Assembly: GCA_046302815.1 (NCBI GenBank)
Contig: JBKCHO010000036.1
Span: 1-22,945, forward strand
Origin: JALRAP01 sp046302815
GTDB lineage: Bacteria; Bacteroidota; Bacteroidia; AKYH767-A; OLB10
Direction: 5' to 3'
Length of the DNA: 22,945 nt
Below the pieces are notes generated by a model. That model was not told the origin of the DNA. It did no database searches and was given only the letters and a program-made list of their open reading frames with translations. Every line of letters begins with the position of its first letter. The stretch's first letter is position 1. Position numbers and translations under genes: made by a program. Of this stretch, positions 17,001 through 22,945 are shown piece by piece.

Positions 17001-18210
17001 CCCAGAAATTGATTGTTCCTGCAGCTGTATTAGAACTATCGGTGAATGTAACTTGATAGCTGCATCGGGTGGTGTCGATTTCGAAGTCTGTGACAAATTC
17101 CGGCAGTAAGGTTACAACTCTAGCTGTGGTATCTGTACATGTGGAGTCCAGTGTGGAAAATGCTATTAGTGAAACCACATATGTTCCTGTGTCAGGGTAA
17201 GTCCATGACGGACTGAAAGCTGTAGAGGTGCTGTTGGATACCGAGGGGTCATAAAAGTTCCATAAATAACTTGATGCTCCAAAGCTGTTGTTGGTCATTT
17301 GGATGGTGTTGCTTCCACAAACGACTCCTGGTGAGATGATACCGGCTACTACCAAGGATGGGCAGTTGACCACATTGATCTGATAATCTCTCAGGGTGTT
17401 GCCTATTAATTGACCGTTTCGGTATTCGCTTACGCAAATACCAACCACAAACTGCCCCAAGGTGTTGGGTAATGCTGTGAGTTCTCCTGTGGCTGGGTCA
17501 ATGGTTAGCGGAGTTCCGCCCATTAAGTTGGCCAAATTAAATGGTGGTTGAAATGGTATGGGAAGGAATGGGGGTGGAGCTGTGTTCGGGTCAGGAACAG
17601 CTATTCCCGGCGTTGCCACATCCAATGGGTTGCATATGGAGTAAACCAACGAGTCTCCGTCTGCGTCTGTGGCAGCATGGTCAAAAACCAATGGATAGCC
17701 ATTGCATGCAAAGGCTGGCGGAAGTGCATTGAAAACGGGGCTGCTATTGATAACTCCGTTTCCTGGTATGGTTGTGTAAAATGTAGCCCCAACATCGAGT
17801 GGATTTACCACATTCAAGATGGTTTGATTCCTACAACACCGTTGATAAGCCAACTGGTACCCTCCTGGAATGGATGGCAAATTCACAATTGCATAATAAT
17901 TTGCTACACGGACACAGATGCCGGTTGGTGGTATAAAACAGGGAGAGTTGATGGTTGAAGGAACAGTTGTGGAGTCATTAGGACTCATCGCTAGTTGCAT
18001 GATGAGGTTATTGGATGCGTCCCAAATACCCACATATGCCGTATCATCGAATGGTGGAATCCCATTGAAGCAATCTCTATAAACGGTCAGCCGAATCTCG
18101 TAATTATCGTTCCCCAAATAGGAGTAGTAAATTTCGCCTCCCACGATGTGAGTTGAGGATACCGGTTTGGCGAAAAATAACAGGAAAATACAAAAAATGC
18201 CTAGTCTCAT
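14065..18210 (-). CDS. Large T9SS type B (CHU_C) cell-surface protein with PKD and Ig-like modules, 1381 aa
   Basis: A signal peptide (MRLGIFCIFLLFFAKPVSS) leads into an N-terminal domain beginning THIVGGEIYY, rich in Cys, often seen at the start of such Bacteroidota proteins. PKD-type modules follow: a degenerate one near 315 (YLWNFYDPS) and clear ones near 402 (WDWDFGDGSP), 679 (WDWNFGDGSP) and 1238 (WNWDFGDGSS). Between them lie Ig-like modules of about 80-100 residues with the pattern C..(D)...G.GG.APY.F.Y.I(D/N)NGP. Residues 369-925 are a 278-residue tandem duplication. The last 90 residues are the gliding-motility-associated domain: WVPNAFTPNGDSRNE, VIRNRWGLAVFES, GWDGKLGGKEAPEGIYIYVV. 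I chose the ATG at 18210; a TTG at 18237 lacks support. Likely an adhesin or surface-layer component; the ligand is unknown. Confidence 0.92.
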   Translation of the reverse strand: MRLGIFCIFLLFFAKPVSSTHIVGGEIYYSYLGNDNYEIRLTVYRDCFNGIPPFDDTAYVGIWDASNNLIMQLAMSPNDSTTVPSTINSPCFIPPTGICVRVANYYAIVNLPSIPGGYQLAYQRCCRNQTILNVVNPLDVGATFYTTIPGNGVINSSPVFNALPPAFACNGYPLVFDHAATDADGDSLVYSICNPLDVATPGIAVPDPNTAPPPFLPIPFQPPFNLANLMGGTPLTIDPATGELTALPNTLGQFVVGICVSEYRNGQLIGNTLRDYQINVVNCPSLVVAGIISPGVVCGSNTIQMTNNSFGASSYLWNFYDPSVSNSTSTAFSPSWTYPDTGTYVVSLIAFSTLDSTCTDTTARVVTLLPEFVTDFEIDTTRCSYQVTFTDSSNTAAGTINFWDWDFGDGSPKAYTSNPTHTYPGPGTYTVTLITRSTGFCRDTITKTFTLDPPPSFQPFFAGPTSACVGSLPPNLFVNIATSTGQSFAPYRINYSINGVPQIPITTLTNQASIILSTSTVGSQLFQITGITSLSNPACGSSGTTNFLFNVYNVVDATITPPLAFCFNETASIDLVGIGGIAPYIFTYNIDNGPNLVAVTSSGSDTATISINTSIPGSYTLNLVSVSGAGNQTCPANTNSSSTITVLPEFVIDFQIDTSLCSYQVQFTDSSNTGAGSINSWDWNFGDGSPNATSANPQHTYSGSGTYSVTLISTSSSSCKDTITKTFTLEPPPSFQPFFAGPTSACVGASPPTLLVNIATSNGQSLAPYQINYSINGVPQNPVSTSNNQASIVPSTITAGSQLFQITGITSLNNPACGSSGTTNFLFNVYNLVDAIIGSPMMVCLNDSATVEFIGTGGTAPYTFTYNIDNGPNITATTPNGSDTAAINFNTSIPGSFTLNLISISGSGNQTCPYTPNISTSITVVDLPDANISIDTTTVCQFGNSPIVSFIGTGGTPPYSFNYTINGLAGQTLISGSSSSSASIQLPTNNSGTFNVILNSVEAADPIVCNRAISKSVSLEVIPLPGATVSGGSIVCKNDTPVNIELIGNNSTPPYIFSYTQNGGPIQYITSINNTANLSISTSSADTIPILLTGVTANTNPVCPASLSEYDTVIVRELPNSTIYGPDSLCLDEPLSIATIECSNGIPPFQIVYSLNNGPSIQTTTTGMEGTIQIPTNIPGINSINLISVSDGGTPSCTTGLGITNEYYVEDIGASFVAKPVSCPFSGEYKFLNQTVNGNFWNWDFGDGSSSLEASPEHDYMIGGLYEVFLIATSNSGCTDSFNIDLEITQPYRIWVPNAFTPNGDSRNELFKPITTMIQDYELVIRNRWGLAVFESNDPDKGWDGKLGGKEAPEGIYIYVVTTTDLCGKQDVRKGTVALIR
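15436..17103 (-). repeat. 834-bp in-frame tandem duplication inside the surface-protein gene
   Basis: Two adjacent copies, about 16270-17103 and 15436-16269, offset by exactly 834 bp (278 codons). The offset is the same at separate anchors: TATGGTATC ends at 16884 and 16050, and TGCCAGAAGA begins at 16581 and 15747. At protein level both copies run LPEFV.DF.IDT..CSYQV, then a PKD module, PPPSFQPFFAGPTSACVG, a Ser/Thr-rich Ig-like module, CGSSGTTNFLFNVYN, and a second Ig-like module with TYNIDNGPN. The exact edges of the repeat cannot be fixed by eye. Many silent differences separate the copies, so the duplication is not brand new, yet several stretches remain nearly identical. Confidence 0.85.
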
Positions 18211-18569
18211 GGGATCATTAATTTGGCTAGTTCCCAATTAAATGGGTATAGCCGAATTGAATTAACATGTTATAAATCCCCTGTGGTTTGCCTTTCTTAT
18301 CCAAATTTAGGTTTTTCAGCGATTCCAAGCCAACATTTAGTAAAGTGAAAGAAATAACCGAATTCCCATGGATTTCTGCCATACCATTTATCGGTTTCTG
18401 TTTGGTTGGGAGGTATTGCATTGATTTTGATTAGCTGTGTTTATACCAACTTTTATGTGCTTGGGTTTAGTTAGAATTATCAAAAAAATAACAAAGTATT
18501 GATTATCAGGCTTATAAATTCAACTATGGTTTGGCTTCGAACCTTGTTAAAACATTTATCACTAATGGG
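18211..18569. other. Intergenic region between divergent genes
   Basis: This stretch separates the large surface-protein gene from the ribosomal-protein promoter. Apart from the promoter at 18302-18333, I see no convincing gene, RNA or repeat. A 64-codon reading frame on the minus strand (18227-18421) overlaps that promoter, has no recognisable motif and is best regarded as chance. Confidence 0.6.
18302..18333 (-). promoter_or_regulatory. Putative promoter of the surface-protein gene
   Basis: Read on the minus strand, TTG (18331-18333) is followed after 21 bp by TAAATTTG (18302-18309), an exact TAnnTTTG match. Transcription would start near 18295, leaving a leader of about 85 nt before the ATG at 18210. 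Confidence 0.55.
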
Positions 18570-18600
18570 TTGCCAATAAGGATTGGATTTCCTAATTTTG
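18570..18600 (+). promoter_or_regulatory. Promoter of the rplM-rpsI-rpsB-tsf operon
   Basis: TTG at 18570-18572, 20 bp, then TAATTTTG at 18593-18600, a full match to the Bacteroidota consensus. Transcription is expected to begin near 18607, about 19 nt upstream of the GTG start of rplM. Location and fit are both good for a strong housekeeping promoter. Confidence 0.72.
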
Positions 18601-18625
18601 CGACCCCGATAATAAACTGAATCAA

Positions 18626-19069
18626 GTGGATACTTTAACTTACAAGACGGTTTCAGCCAATGCAAAAACCGTTAACAAGAACTGGATCGTCATAGACGCT
18701 GAAAACCAAGTTCTTGGTCGTGTTGCCTCCCGAATCGCTTTCATGCTTCGTGGTAAGCACAAAACCAATTTCACACCCCATGTAGATTGTGGCGATAACA
18801 TCATCGTAATCAACGCGGAGAAGGTTCGCCTGACTGGAAACAAGTGGACGGAGAAGGAATACATCCGTTACACTGGCTATCCTGGTGGTCAGCGTTTTAC
18901 TTCTCCTGAGGAGTTGTTGCGCAAGCACCCAACCCGTCTTATCGAAAAGGCTGTTTACGGTATGTTGCCCAAGAATAAGTTGAGCAATGCCATCAAGGGC
19001 AACCTACATATATATACAGGTGCGGAACATCCACATGCCGCCCAACAGCCAGTTAAAGTTTCCATCTGA
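18626..19069 (+). CDS. rplM: 50S ribosomal protein L13 (uL13), 147 aa
   Basis: Early-assembling protein of the large ribosomal subunit that binds 23S rRNA. Recognised from NWIVIDAENQVLGRVASRIAFMLRGKHK, HVDCGDNIIVINAEKV, the KYIRYTGYPGG-type motif (here EYIRYTGYPGGQ) and the AVYGMLPKNKLSNAIKGNLHIYTG block. The start is GTG at 18626, giving MDTLTYKTVSANAKTV, the usual N-terminus in Bacteroidota; there is no nearer ATG that keeps it. First gene of the operon, 24 bp before rpsI. Confidence 0.97.
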   Translation: MDTLTYKTVSANAKTVNKNWIVIDAENQVLGRVASRIAFMLRGKHKTNFTPHVDCGDNIIVINAEKVRLTGNKWTEKEYIRYTGYPGGQRFTSPEELLRKHPTRLIEKAVYGMLPKNKLSNAIKGNLHIYTGAEHPHAAQQPVKVSI

Positions 19070-19093
19070 AATCAATATCACATCTAATCCAGC

Positions 19094-19481
<388 letters not shown>

Positions 19482-19528
19482 ATCCCAAATCATCCAGAAA
19501 CCAAAATTTACAAAACATACATTCCTAC

Positions 19529-20386
19529 ATGTCATCCGTTTCCCAGCAGCAATTACTCGACGCAGGCGTTCACTTTGGTCACCTCAAAAGAAAGTGGAAT
19601 CCCAAAATGGCTCCATACATTTTCATGGAGCGCAACGGCATCCACATCATCGATTTGAACAAGACCTCAGCTAAATTGGATGAGGCCGCTTCAGCCATCC
19701 GTCAGATTGCAAAGTCCGGAAAGAAAATCCTTTTCGTTGCCACTAAGAAGCAAGCCAAAGACATTGTGACCAACGCAGCTCGCTCCGTGAACATGCCATA
19801 CATCACCGAAAGGTGGCCCGGCGGATGCCTTACCAACTTCGCCACACAGCGTAAGTCGGTTAAGAAGATGACCGGTTTCGAGAAAATGATGACAGATGGC
19901 ACTTTCGAGAATATCTCCAAAAAGGAAAAGCTTCAGATTACTCGTCAGAAAGCCAAGATGGAAAAGCTTCTTGGTAGTATCGCTGACCTGACCCGTCTGC
20001 CAGCTGCCCTTTTCATTGTGGACACGGTTAAGGAGCATATCGCGGTAAGTGAAGCACGCAAATTGAATATACCAACTATTGCTATTTGCGATACCAATAC
20101 AGACCCTTCGCTTATTGATTTTCCGATTCCTGCAAATGATGACGCTACTAAGTCCATCTCGCTCATCATGGATGTAATGGTAAAAGCCATTGAAGAAGGT
20201 TTGGCCGAGCGCAAAACCGACAAGGAAAGCGATCGTGAGCGTGAAGCTGCCGCCGAGGAAGAAGCTGGAGATCGTGGCGAGGAGTCGGTTGAAATGTCTT
20301 CATCCAACGAAGATGAAGAGGGCGAATCCAAGAAACCTGCAGCCGGAAAAGGTCGCCCACGCAAGGCTACCCCAGCAAAAAAATAA
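19529..20386 (+). CDS. rpsB: 30S ribosomal protein S2 (uS2), 285 aa with charged C-terminal extension
   Basis: Small-subunit protein on the back of the 30S, needed for S1 association in many bacteria. Recognised from LLDAGVHFGHLKRKWNPKMAPYIF, ERNGIHIIDLNKT, FVATKKQAKDIV, ERWPGGCLTNF and the later PTIAICDTNTDPSLIDFPIPANDDA. The folded core ends near residue 225. Beyond it is a tail of about 60 residues, first Glu/Arg-rich and then Ser/Glu and Lys/Pro/Ala-rich, ending RKATPAKK. Such tails are seen in S2 of some Bacteroidota and are probably disordered. The next gene, tsf, is 31 bp downstream, the typical pairing. Confidence 0.98.
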   Translation: MSSVSQQQLLDAGVHFGHLKRKWNPKMAPYIFMERNGIHIIDLNKTSAKLDEAASAIRQIAKSGKKILFVATKKQAKDIVTNAARSVNMPYITERWPGGCLTNFATQRKSVKKMTGFEKMMTDGTFENISKKEKLQITRQKAKMEKLLGSIADLTRLPAALFIVDTVKEHIAVSEARKLNIPTIAICDTNTDPSLIDFPIPANDDATKSISLIMDVMVKAIEEGLAERKTDKESDREREAAAEEEAGDRGEESVEMSSSNEDEEGESKKPAAGKGRPRKATPAKK

Positions 20387-20417
20387 AACAACTCTGATCC
20401 ATTAGAATAAAAACGAT

Positions 20418-21251
20418 ATGTCAACCGTTACCATTTCCGCAGCAGATGTAAACAAGCTCCGCACTCAAACCGGTGCTGGAATGATGGACTGCAAAAAAGC
20501 CTTGATTGAGGCCAATGGTGATTTCGAGCAAGCTGTTGATTATCTCCGTAAAAAGGGACAAAAAGTAGCAGCCAACCGTGCCGATAAGGAAGCCAAGGAG
20601 GGTTACATCCTTGCTAAAACCAATGTCGATGCTACAAAAGGTTATTTGGTTTCTCTTTCATGTGAAACGGATTTCGTTGCCAAAAGCGCCGACTTCGTTA
20701 AGTTCGTTGAAGAGCTTTTGGATGTTGCTGTTGCAACCAACGCTTCGAGCATCGATGAATTGAAATCACAAAAAACGGGTGACTTGACGGTATCTGATAA
20801 GCTGTTCGATATCATCGGAAAGATTGGTGAGAAAATTGATATCACCGCATACGAGGTGATCGAAGCCCCCAAAGTGGTTATCTACATCCACCCAGGCAAT
20901 AGAGTCGTTTCCATGGTCGGTATGTCTAGCGCTACCGCAGGTTCTGATGTCGCAAGGGATGTAGCAATGCAGATTGCTGCCATGAGTCCTGTTGCAGTGG
21001 ATAAGGACGATGTGGATGCCCGCACATTGGAGCGTGAAATTGAAATTGGAAAAGAGCAGGCTCGTGCCGAAGGTAAGCCCGAGGAAATGCTTGAGAAGAT
21101 TGCCCAAGGTAAACTGAACAAGTTTTACAAGGAAAACACCCTTTTGAACCAGCAGTTCATTAAGGATGATAAGATGGACATCCGCGCCTATTTGGAGAAA
21201 TCCGAAAAAGGTTTGACCGTAAAGATGTTCCGTCGTGTTCAAATAGGGTAA
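20418..21251 (+). CDS. tsf: Translation elongation factor Ts, 277 aa
   Basis: Guanine-nucleotide exchange factor for EF-Tu. The UBA-like N-terminal domain has VNKLRTQTGAGMMDCKKALIEANGD; the core contains the motif LSCETDFVAKSADF, which inserts into EF-Tu, and the C-terminal module includes QIAAMSP and a coiled-coil segment rich in Glu and Lys. Length is standard. It is the last gene of its operon and is followed 21 bp later by a strong terminator. Confidence 0.98.
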   Translation: MSTVTISAADVNKLRTQTGAGMMDCKKALIEANGDFEQAVDYLRKKGQKVAANRADKEAKEGYILAKTNVDATKGYLVSLSCETDFVAKSADFVKFVEELLDVAVATNASSIDELKSQKTGDLTVSDKLFDIIGKIGEKIDITAYEVIEAPKVVIYIHPGNRVVSMVGMSSATAGSDVARDVAMQIAAMSPVAVDKDDVDARTLEREIEIGKEQARAEGKPEEMLEKIAQGKLNKFYKENTLLNQQFIKDDKMDIRAYLEKSEKGLTVKMFRRVQIG

Positions 21252-21272
21252 AGGATACAACCTAAAATACAG

Positions 21273-21304
21273 CGCTCCGCATCACAGCGGAGCGTTTTTT
21301 TTTT
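21273..21304 (+). terminator. Rho-independent terminator after tsf
   Basis: A perfect 8-bp stem CGCTCCGC (21273-21280) / GCGGAGCG (21287-21294) with loop ATCACA, followed by ten T residues. It closes the rplM-rpsI-rpsB-tsf transcript and so separates it from pyrH-frr. Confidence 0.93.
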
Positions 21305-21327
21305 GACTTACTCCACAGTTGAAGCTG

Positions 21328-21361
21328 TTGAATGCAGGGTTTGCTTAATTTGGTAACTTTG
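21328..21361 (+). promoter_or_regulatory. Promoter of pyrH-frr
   Basis: TTG at 21328-21330, 23 bp, then TAACTTTG at 21354-21361, an exact TAnnTTTG match. Transcription is expected near 21368. This would place the ATG at 21383 some 15 nt into the transcript, a normal leader, which supports 21383 as the ancestral pyrH start. Confidence 0.65.
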
Positions 21362-21382
21362 TAAAACAATCCTACTCAGGGC

Positions 21383-21427
21383 ATGTAATATAAGCGCATC
21401 CTTCTTAAGCTCAGTGGCGAATCGCTC
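21383..21427 (+). pseudogene. pyrH: Interrupted 5' end of pyrH (in-frame TAA at codon 2)
   Basis: The ATG at 21383 is in frame with the pyrH body but the second codon is TAA (21386-21388). From codon 3 on the frame reads YKRILLKLSGESL and then runs straight into the ATG at 21428. That peptide is the normal N-terminus of UMP kinase; KLSGES forms the loop that holds the phosphates. In relatives codon 2 is usually Lys or Gln, so one base change from AAA or CAA would explain the stop. No ATG, GTG or TTG lies between the stop and 21428. Either there is an error in the sequence at 21386 or the gene is really disrupted or uses unusual initiation. Confidence 0.8.
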
Positions 21428-22117
21428 ATGGGCAACAAGCAGTTCGGAATAGACAATAAGGTGCTTAGTCAGTACGCCCGGGAAATTAAGTCTATAGTCG
21501 ATAAAAAAGTTCAGTTGGCTATTGTTATCGGAGGAGGTAATATATTCCGTGGATTACAAGCAGCCGAGGGTGGTATGGATCGTGTGCAAGGAGACTATAT
21601 GGGGATGCTTGCAACGGTAATTAACAGCATGGCACTCCAATCGGCTTTGGAAACCATGGGTATTCAAACCCGATTGCAGTCGGCTATCAAAATGGAAGCC
21701 ATTTGCGAACCTTTTATTCGCCGCCGTGCCGTTCGTCATCTGGAGAAGGGCAGAGTTGTTATTTTCGGAGCGGGTACAGGCAACCCTTATTTTACAACCG
21801 ATACAGCTGCTTCTCTTCGTGCAATTGAAATTGAAGCGGATGTGATTTTGAAAGGAACCCGTGTAGACGGTGTTTATACCGCTGATCCTGAAAAGGACAA
21901 GAAGGCCAAGAAATTTGATGTCATTTCATTCGAGGAGGTTTTCCAAAGAGATTTGAAAGTGATGGATATGACTGCATTCACATTATGTCAGGAGAACAAC
22001 CTTCCAATTATCGTTTTCGATATGAATCGCAAGGGCAATCTATTGAAACTGGTCTCGGGACAAAAAGTTGGAACATTGGTAAATAACATATCCCCAAAAG
22101 GGAAAATCAAGAAATAA
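21428..22117 (+). CDS. pyrH: UMP kinase, 229 aa as read from the first usable ATG
   Basis: Phosphorylates UMP to UDP with ATP, the only route to UTP and CTP in most bacteria; a hexamer of the amino-acid kinase fold. Clear motifs are VIGGGNIFRG, the QLQSA-like IQTRLQSAIKMEAICEPFIRRRAVRHLEKG block, FGAGTGNPYFTTDTAASLRAIEIEAD and LKGTRVDGVYTADPEKD. The open frame begins at ATG 21428, but the true N-terminus lies 15 codons earlier and is cut off by a stop codon (see the preceding entry). The product from 21428 would lack the KLSGES phosphate loop and should be inactive. Followed by frr 27 bp downstream, the usual neighbour. Confidence 0.93.
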   Translation: MGNKQFGIDNKVLSQYAREIKSIVDKKVQLAIVIGGGNIFRGLQAAEGGMDRVQGDYMGMLATVINSMALQSALETMGIQTRLQSAIKMEAICEPFIRRRAVRHLEKGRVVIFGAGTGNPYFTTDTAASLRAIEIEADVILKGTRVDGVYTADPEKDKKAKKFDVISFEEVFQRDLKVMDMTAFTLCQENNLPIIVFDMNRKGNLLKLVSGQKVGTLVNNISPKGKIKK

Positions 22118-22144
22118 AATTCTTCATCGCAAAACGCAAAAGCT

Positions 22145-22708
22145 ATGACAGAGGAAATTAAAAAAATCCAGAATGAGGCTCAATCCATGATGGAAAAGGC
22201 CATTTCCCATTTGGAATCAGAGTTGGCAAAAATTCGTGCTGGTAAGGCCAATCCCGCCATGTTGGAGGGAATCATGGTCGATTATTATGGAACCAATACA
22301 CCGCTGAACCAGGTAGCCAATGTGAATACTCCTGATGCTCGATCCATCGTGATTCAGCCTTGGGAAAAAAGTATGCTTACGCCCATCGAAAAAGCCATCC
22401 AAGCAGCTAACCTTGGATTCAATCCTCAAAATGATGGCTTGTTGATTCGCATTATTGTTCCTCCACTCACCGAAGACCGAAGGAAAGAGTTGGTGAAGCG
22501 TGCAAAGTCTGAGGGTGAACATGCAAAAGTGACTATTCGTAATCTACGCCGAGACGCTATTGAAAATGTTAAAAAGGAGGTTAAGAAAGGATTGCCTGAG
22601 GATATTCAAAAGGATACCGAAACCAAAATCCAACAATTAACAGATAACCACATCGCCAAGGTTGATAAACATCTTGATACCAAGGAGAAGGAGATAATGA
22701 CCGTTTAG
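22145..22708 (+). CDS. frr: Ribosome recycling factor, 187 aa
   Basis: Splits the post-termination ribosome together with EF-G. The tRNA-shaped two-domain fold is recognised from ISHLESELAKIRAGKANPAML, VDYYGTNTPLNQVANV, DARSIVIQPWEKSML, GLLIRIIVPPLTEDRRKELVK and the long C-terminal helix with RNLRRDAIENVKK. Full length, ATG start. Second gene after the pyrH promoter; its transcript probably ends at 22858. Confidence 0.98.
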   Translation: MTEEIKKIQNEAQSMMEKAISHLESELAKIRAGKANPAMLEGIMVDYYGTNTPLNQVANVNTPDARSIVIQPWEKSMLTPIEKAIQAANLGFNPQNDGLLIRIIVPPLTEDRRKELVKRAKSEGEHAKVTIRNLRRDAIENVKKEVKKGLPEDIQKDTETKIQQLTDNHIAKVDKHLDTKEKEIMTV

Positions 22709-22710
22709 TA

Positions 22711-22797
22711 GGGTTTTTGGTCAATACCCTTGTCCTCTACCTTAGGCCGGTATTTTTTAGACCGCACAATGCGCGTCGTCCGGCTAAAGACCAACCC
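22711..22797 (+). ncRNA. Candidate structured RNA in the frr 3' region
   Basis: Three nested helices can be drawn. Outer: GGGTT (22711-22715) with AACCC (22793-22797), then GGTC (22719-22722) with GACC (22789-22792). Middle: TTAgGCCGG (22742-22750, one bulge) with CCGGCTAA (22780-22787). Inner: GACCGC (22760-22765) with GCGcGTC (22771-22777, one bulge) around a 5-nt loop. The element lies just after the frr stop and before the terminator at 22832. No coding potential is evident. It could be a separate small RNA, a processed 3' UTR or an RNA-binding site, or chance; I recognise no known family. Confidence 0.35.
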
Positions 22798-22831
22798 AAT
22801 GGTAAGAATCTTCTCTACCCGACTTATAACC

Positions 22832-22858
22832 ACCGTTCCAATAGGAGCGGTTTTTTTT
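22832..22858 (+). terminator. Rho-independent terminator downstream of frr
   Basis: Stem ACCGTTCC (22832-22839) / GGAGCGGT (22844-22851) with one G-T pair, loop AATA, followed by a run of eight T (22851-22858). It ends the pyrH-frr transcript, or a small RNA between frr and this point. The remaining 87 bp of the window show no recognisable feature. Confidence 0.88.
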
Positions 22859-22945
22859 CACCAGGTGTATTGTCGTCTAAATTCTTTCCGCTGGGTCATA
22901 TCTCGGCAAGCCTTAAACTCTCTGCATATTTCATTTTCACTTTAG

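Noticed and set aside
18227..18421. Small minus-strand gene upstream of the surface protein
   Set aside because: No recognisable motif, and it overlaps a good promoter for the surface-protein gene.
21386..21388. Recoding of TAA as a sense codon
   Set aside because: rpsI, rpsB, tsf and pyrH itself all end at TAA in expected positions, so TAA is a normal stop in this genome.
22730..22945. 71-codon reading frame at the right end of the window
   Set aside because: It runs through the predicted RNA structure and a strong terminator and shows no family features.

Overview
The window looks like chromosomal DNA from a member of the Bacteroidota, most likely a marine or freshwater Flavobacteriales-type lineage; I cannot name a genus. 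The reasons are: two secreted proteins carrying type IX secretion (T9SS) C-terminal sorting domains, one of type A and one of the gliding-motility/CHU_C type B; promoter-like sites of the Bacteroidota form (TTG, about 20 bp, TAnnTTTG); genes without Shine-Dalgarno sequences; and the gene order rplM-rpsI-rpsB-tsf-pyrH-frr. GC content is moderate and looks even throughout, so no obvious recent island is present.

Layout. 1-765: a small GIY-YIG nuclease gene bracketed on both sides by palindromic repeats (CGGTGG...CCACCG units joined by 28-bp linkers). 773-2407 (-): a T9SS type A secreted seven-repeat beta-propeller protein. 2491-7102: a promoter, a clear SAM-I (S-box) riboswitch, mnmD (tRNA wobble uridine methyltransferase) and metH (cobalamin-dependent methionine synthase). 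7248-12271: a tight five-gene envelope operon with a LolA-like periplasmic protein, two FtsX/LolC-like permeases, a LolD-like ATPase and an outer-membrane beta-barrel. 12283-14022 (-): a fused two-domain oligopeptide-type ABC ATPase with no permease nearby. 14065-18210 (-): a 1381-residue T9SS type B cell-surface protein with PKD and Ig-like modules and an internal 834-bp tandem duplication. 18570-22858: translation genes rplM, rpsI, rpsB and tsf, closed by a strong terminator, then a new promoter, pyrH and frr, and a second strong terminator.

How the parts fit. The mnmD-metH unit is methionine/SAM metabolism under feedback from SAM. The 7.2-12.3 kb operon has the parts of a lipid or lipoprotein shuttle from the inner membrane through the periplasm to the outer membrane. 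The two T9SS cargo proteins end up at the cell surface or outside. The ribosomal/EF-Ts and UMP kinase/recycling-factor genes are housekeeping.

The main points worth a second look are: (1) the GIY-YIG gene embedded in an array of palindromes whose cores switch orientation while the linkers do not, a possible REP-like system served by a GIY-YIG nuclease; (2) an in-frame TAA at codon 2 of pyrH, an essential gene, which removes the phosphate-binding KLSGES loop from any ATG/GTG/TTG-initiated product; (3) the SAM riboswitch placed before a SAM-consuming enzyme, with an expression platform that overlaps P1; (4) the LolA/LolCDE-like operon with its own barrel; and (5) a nested RNA structure between frr and its terminator.
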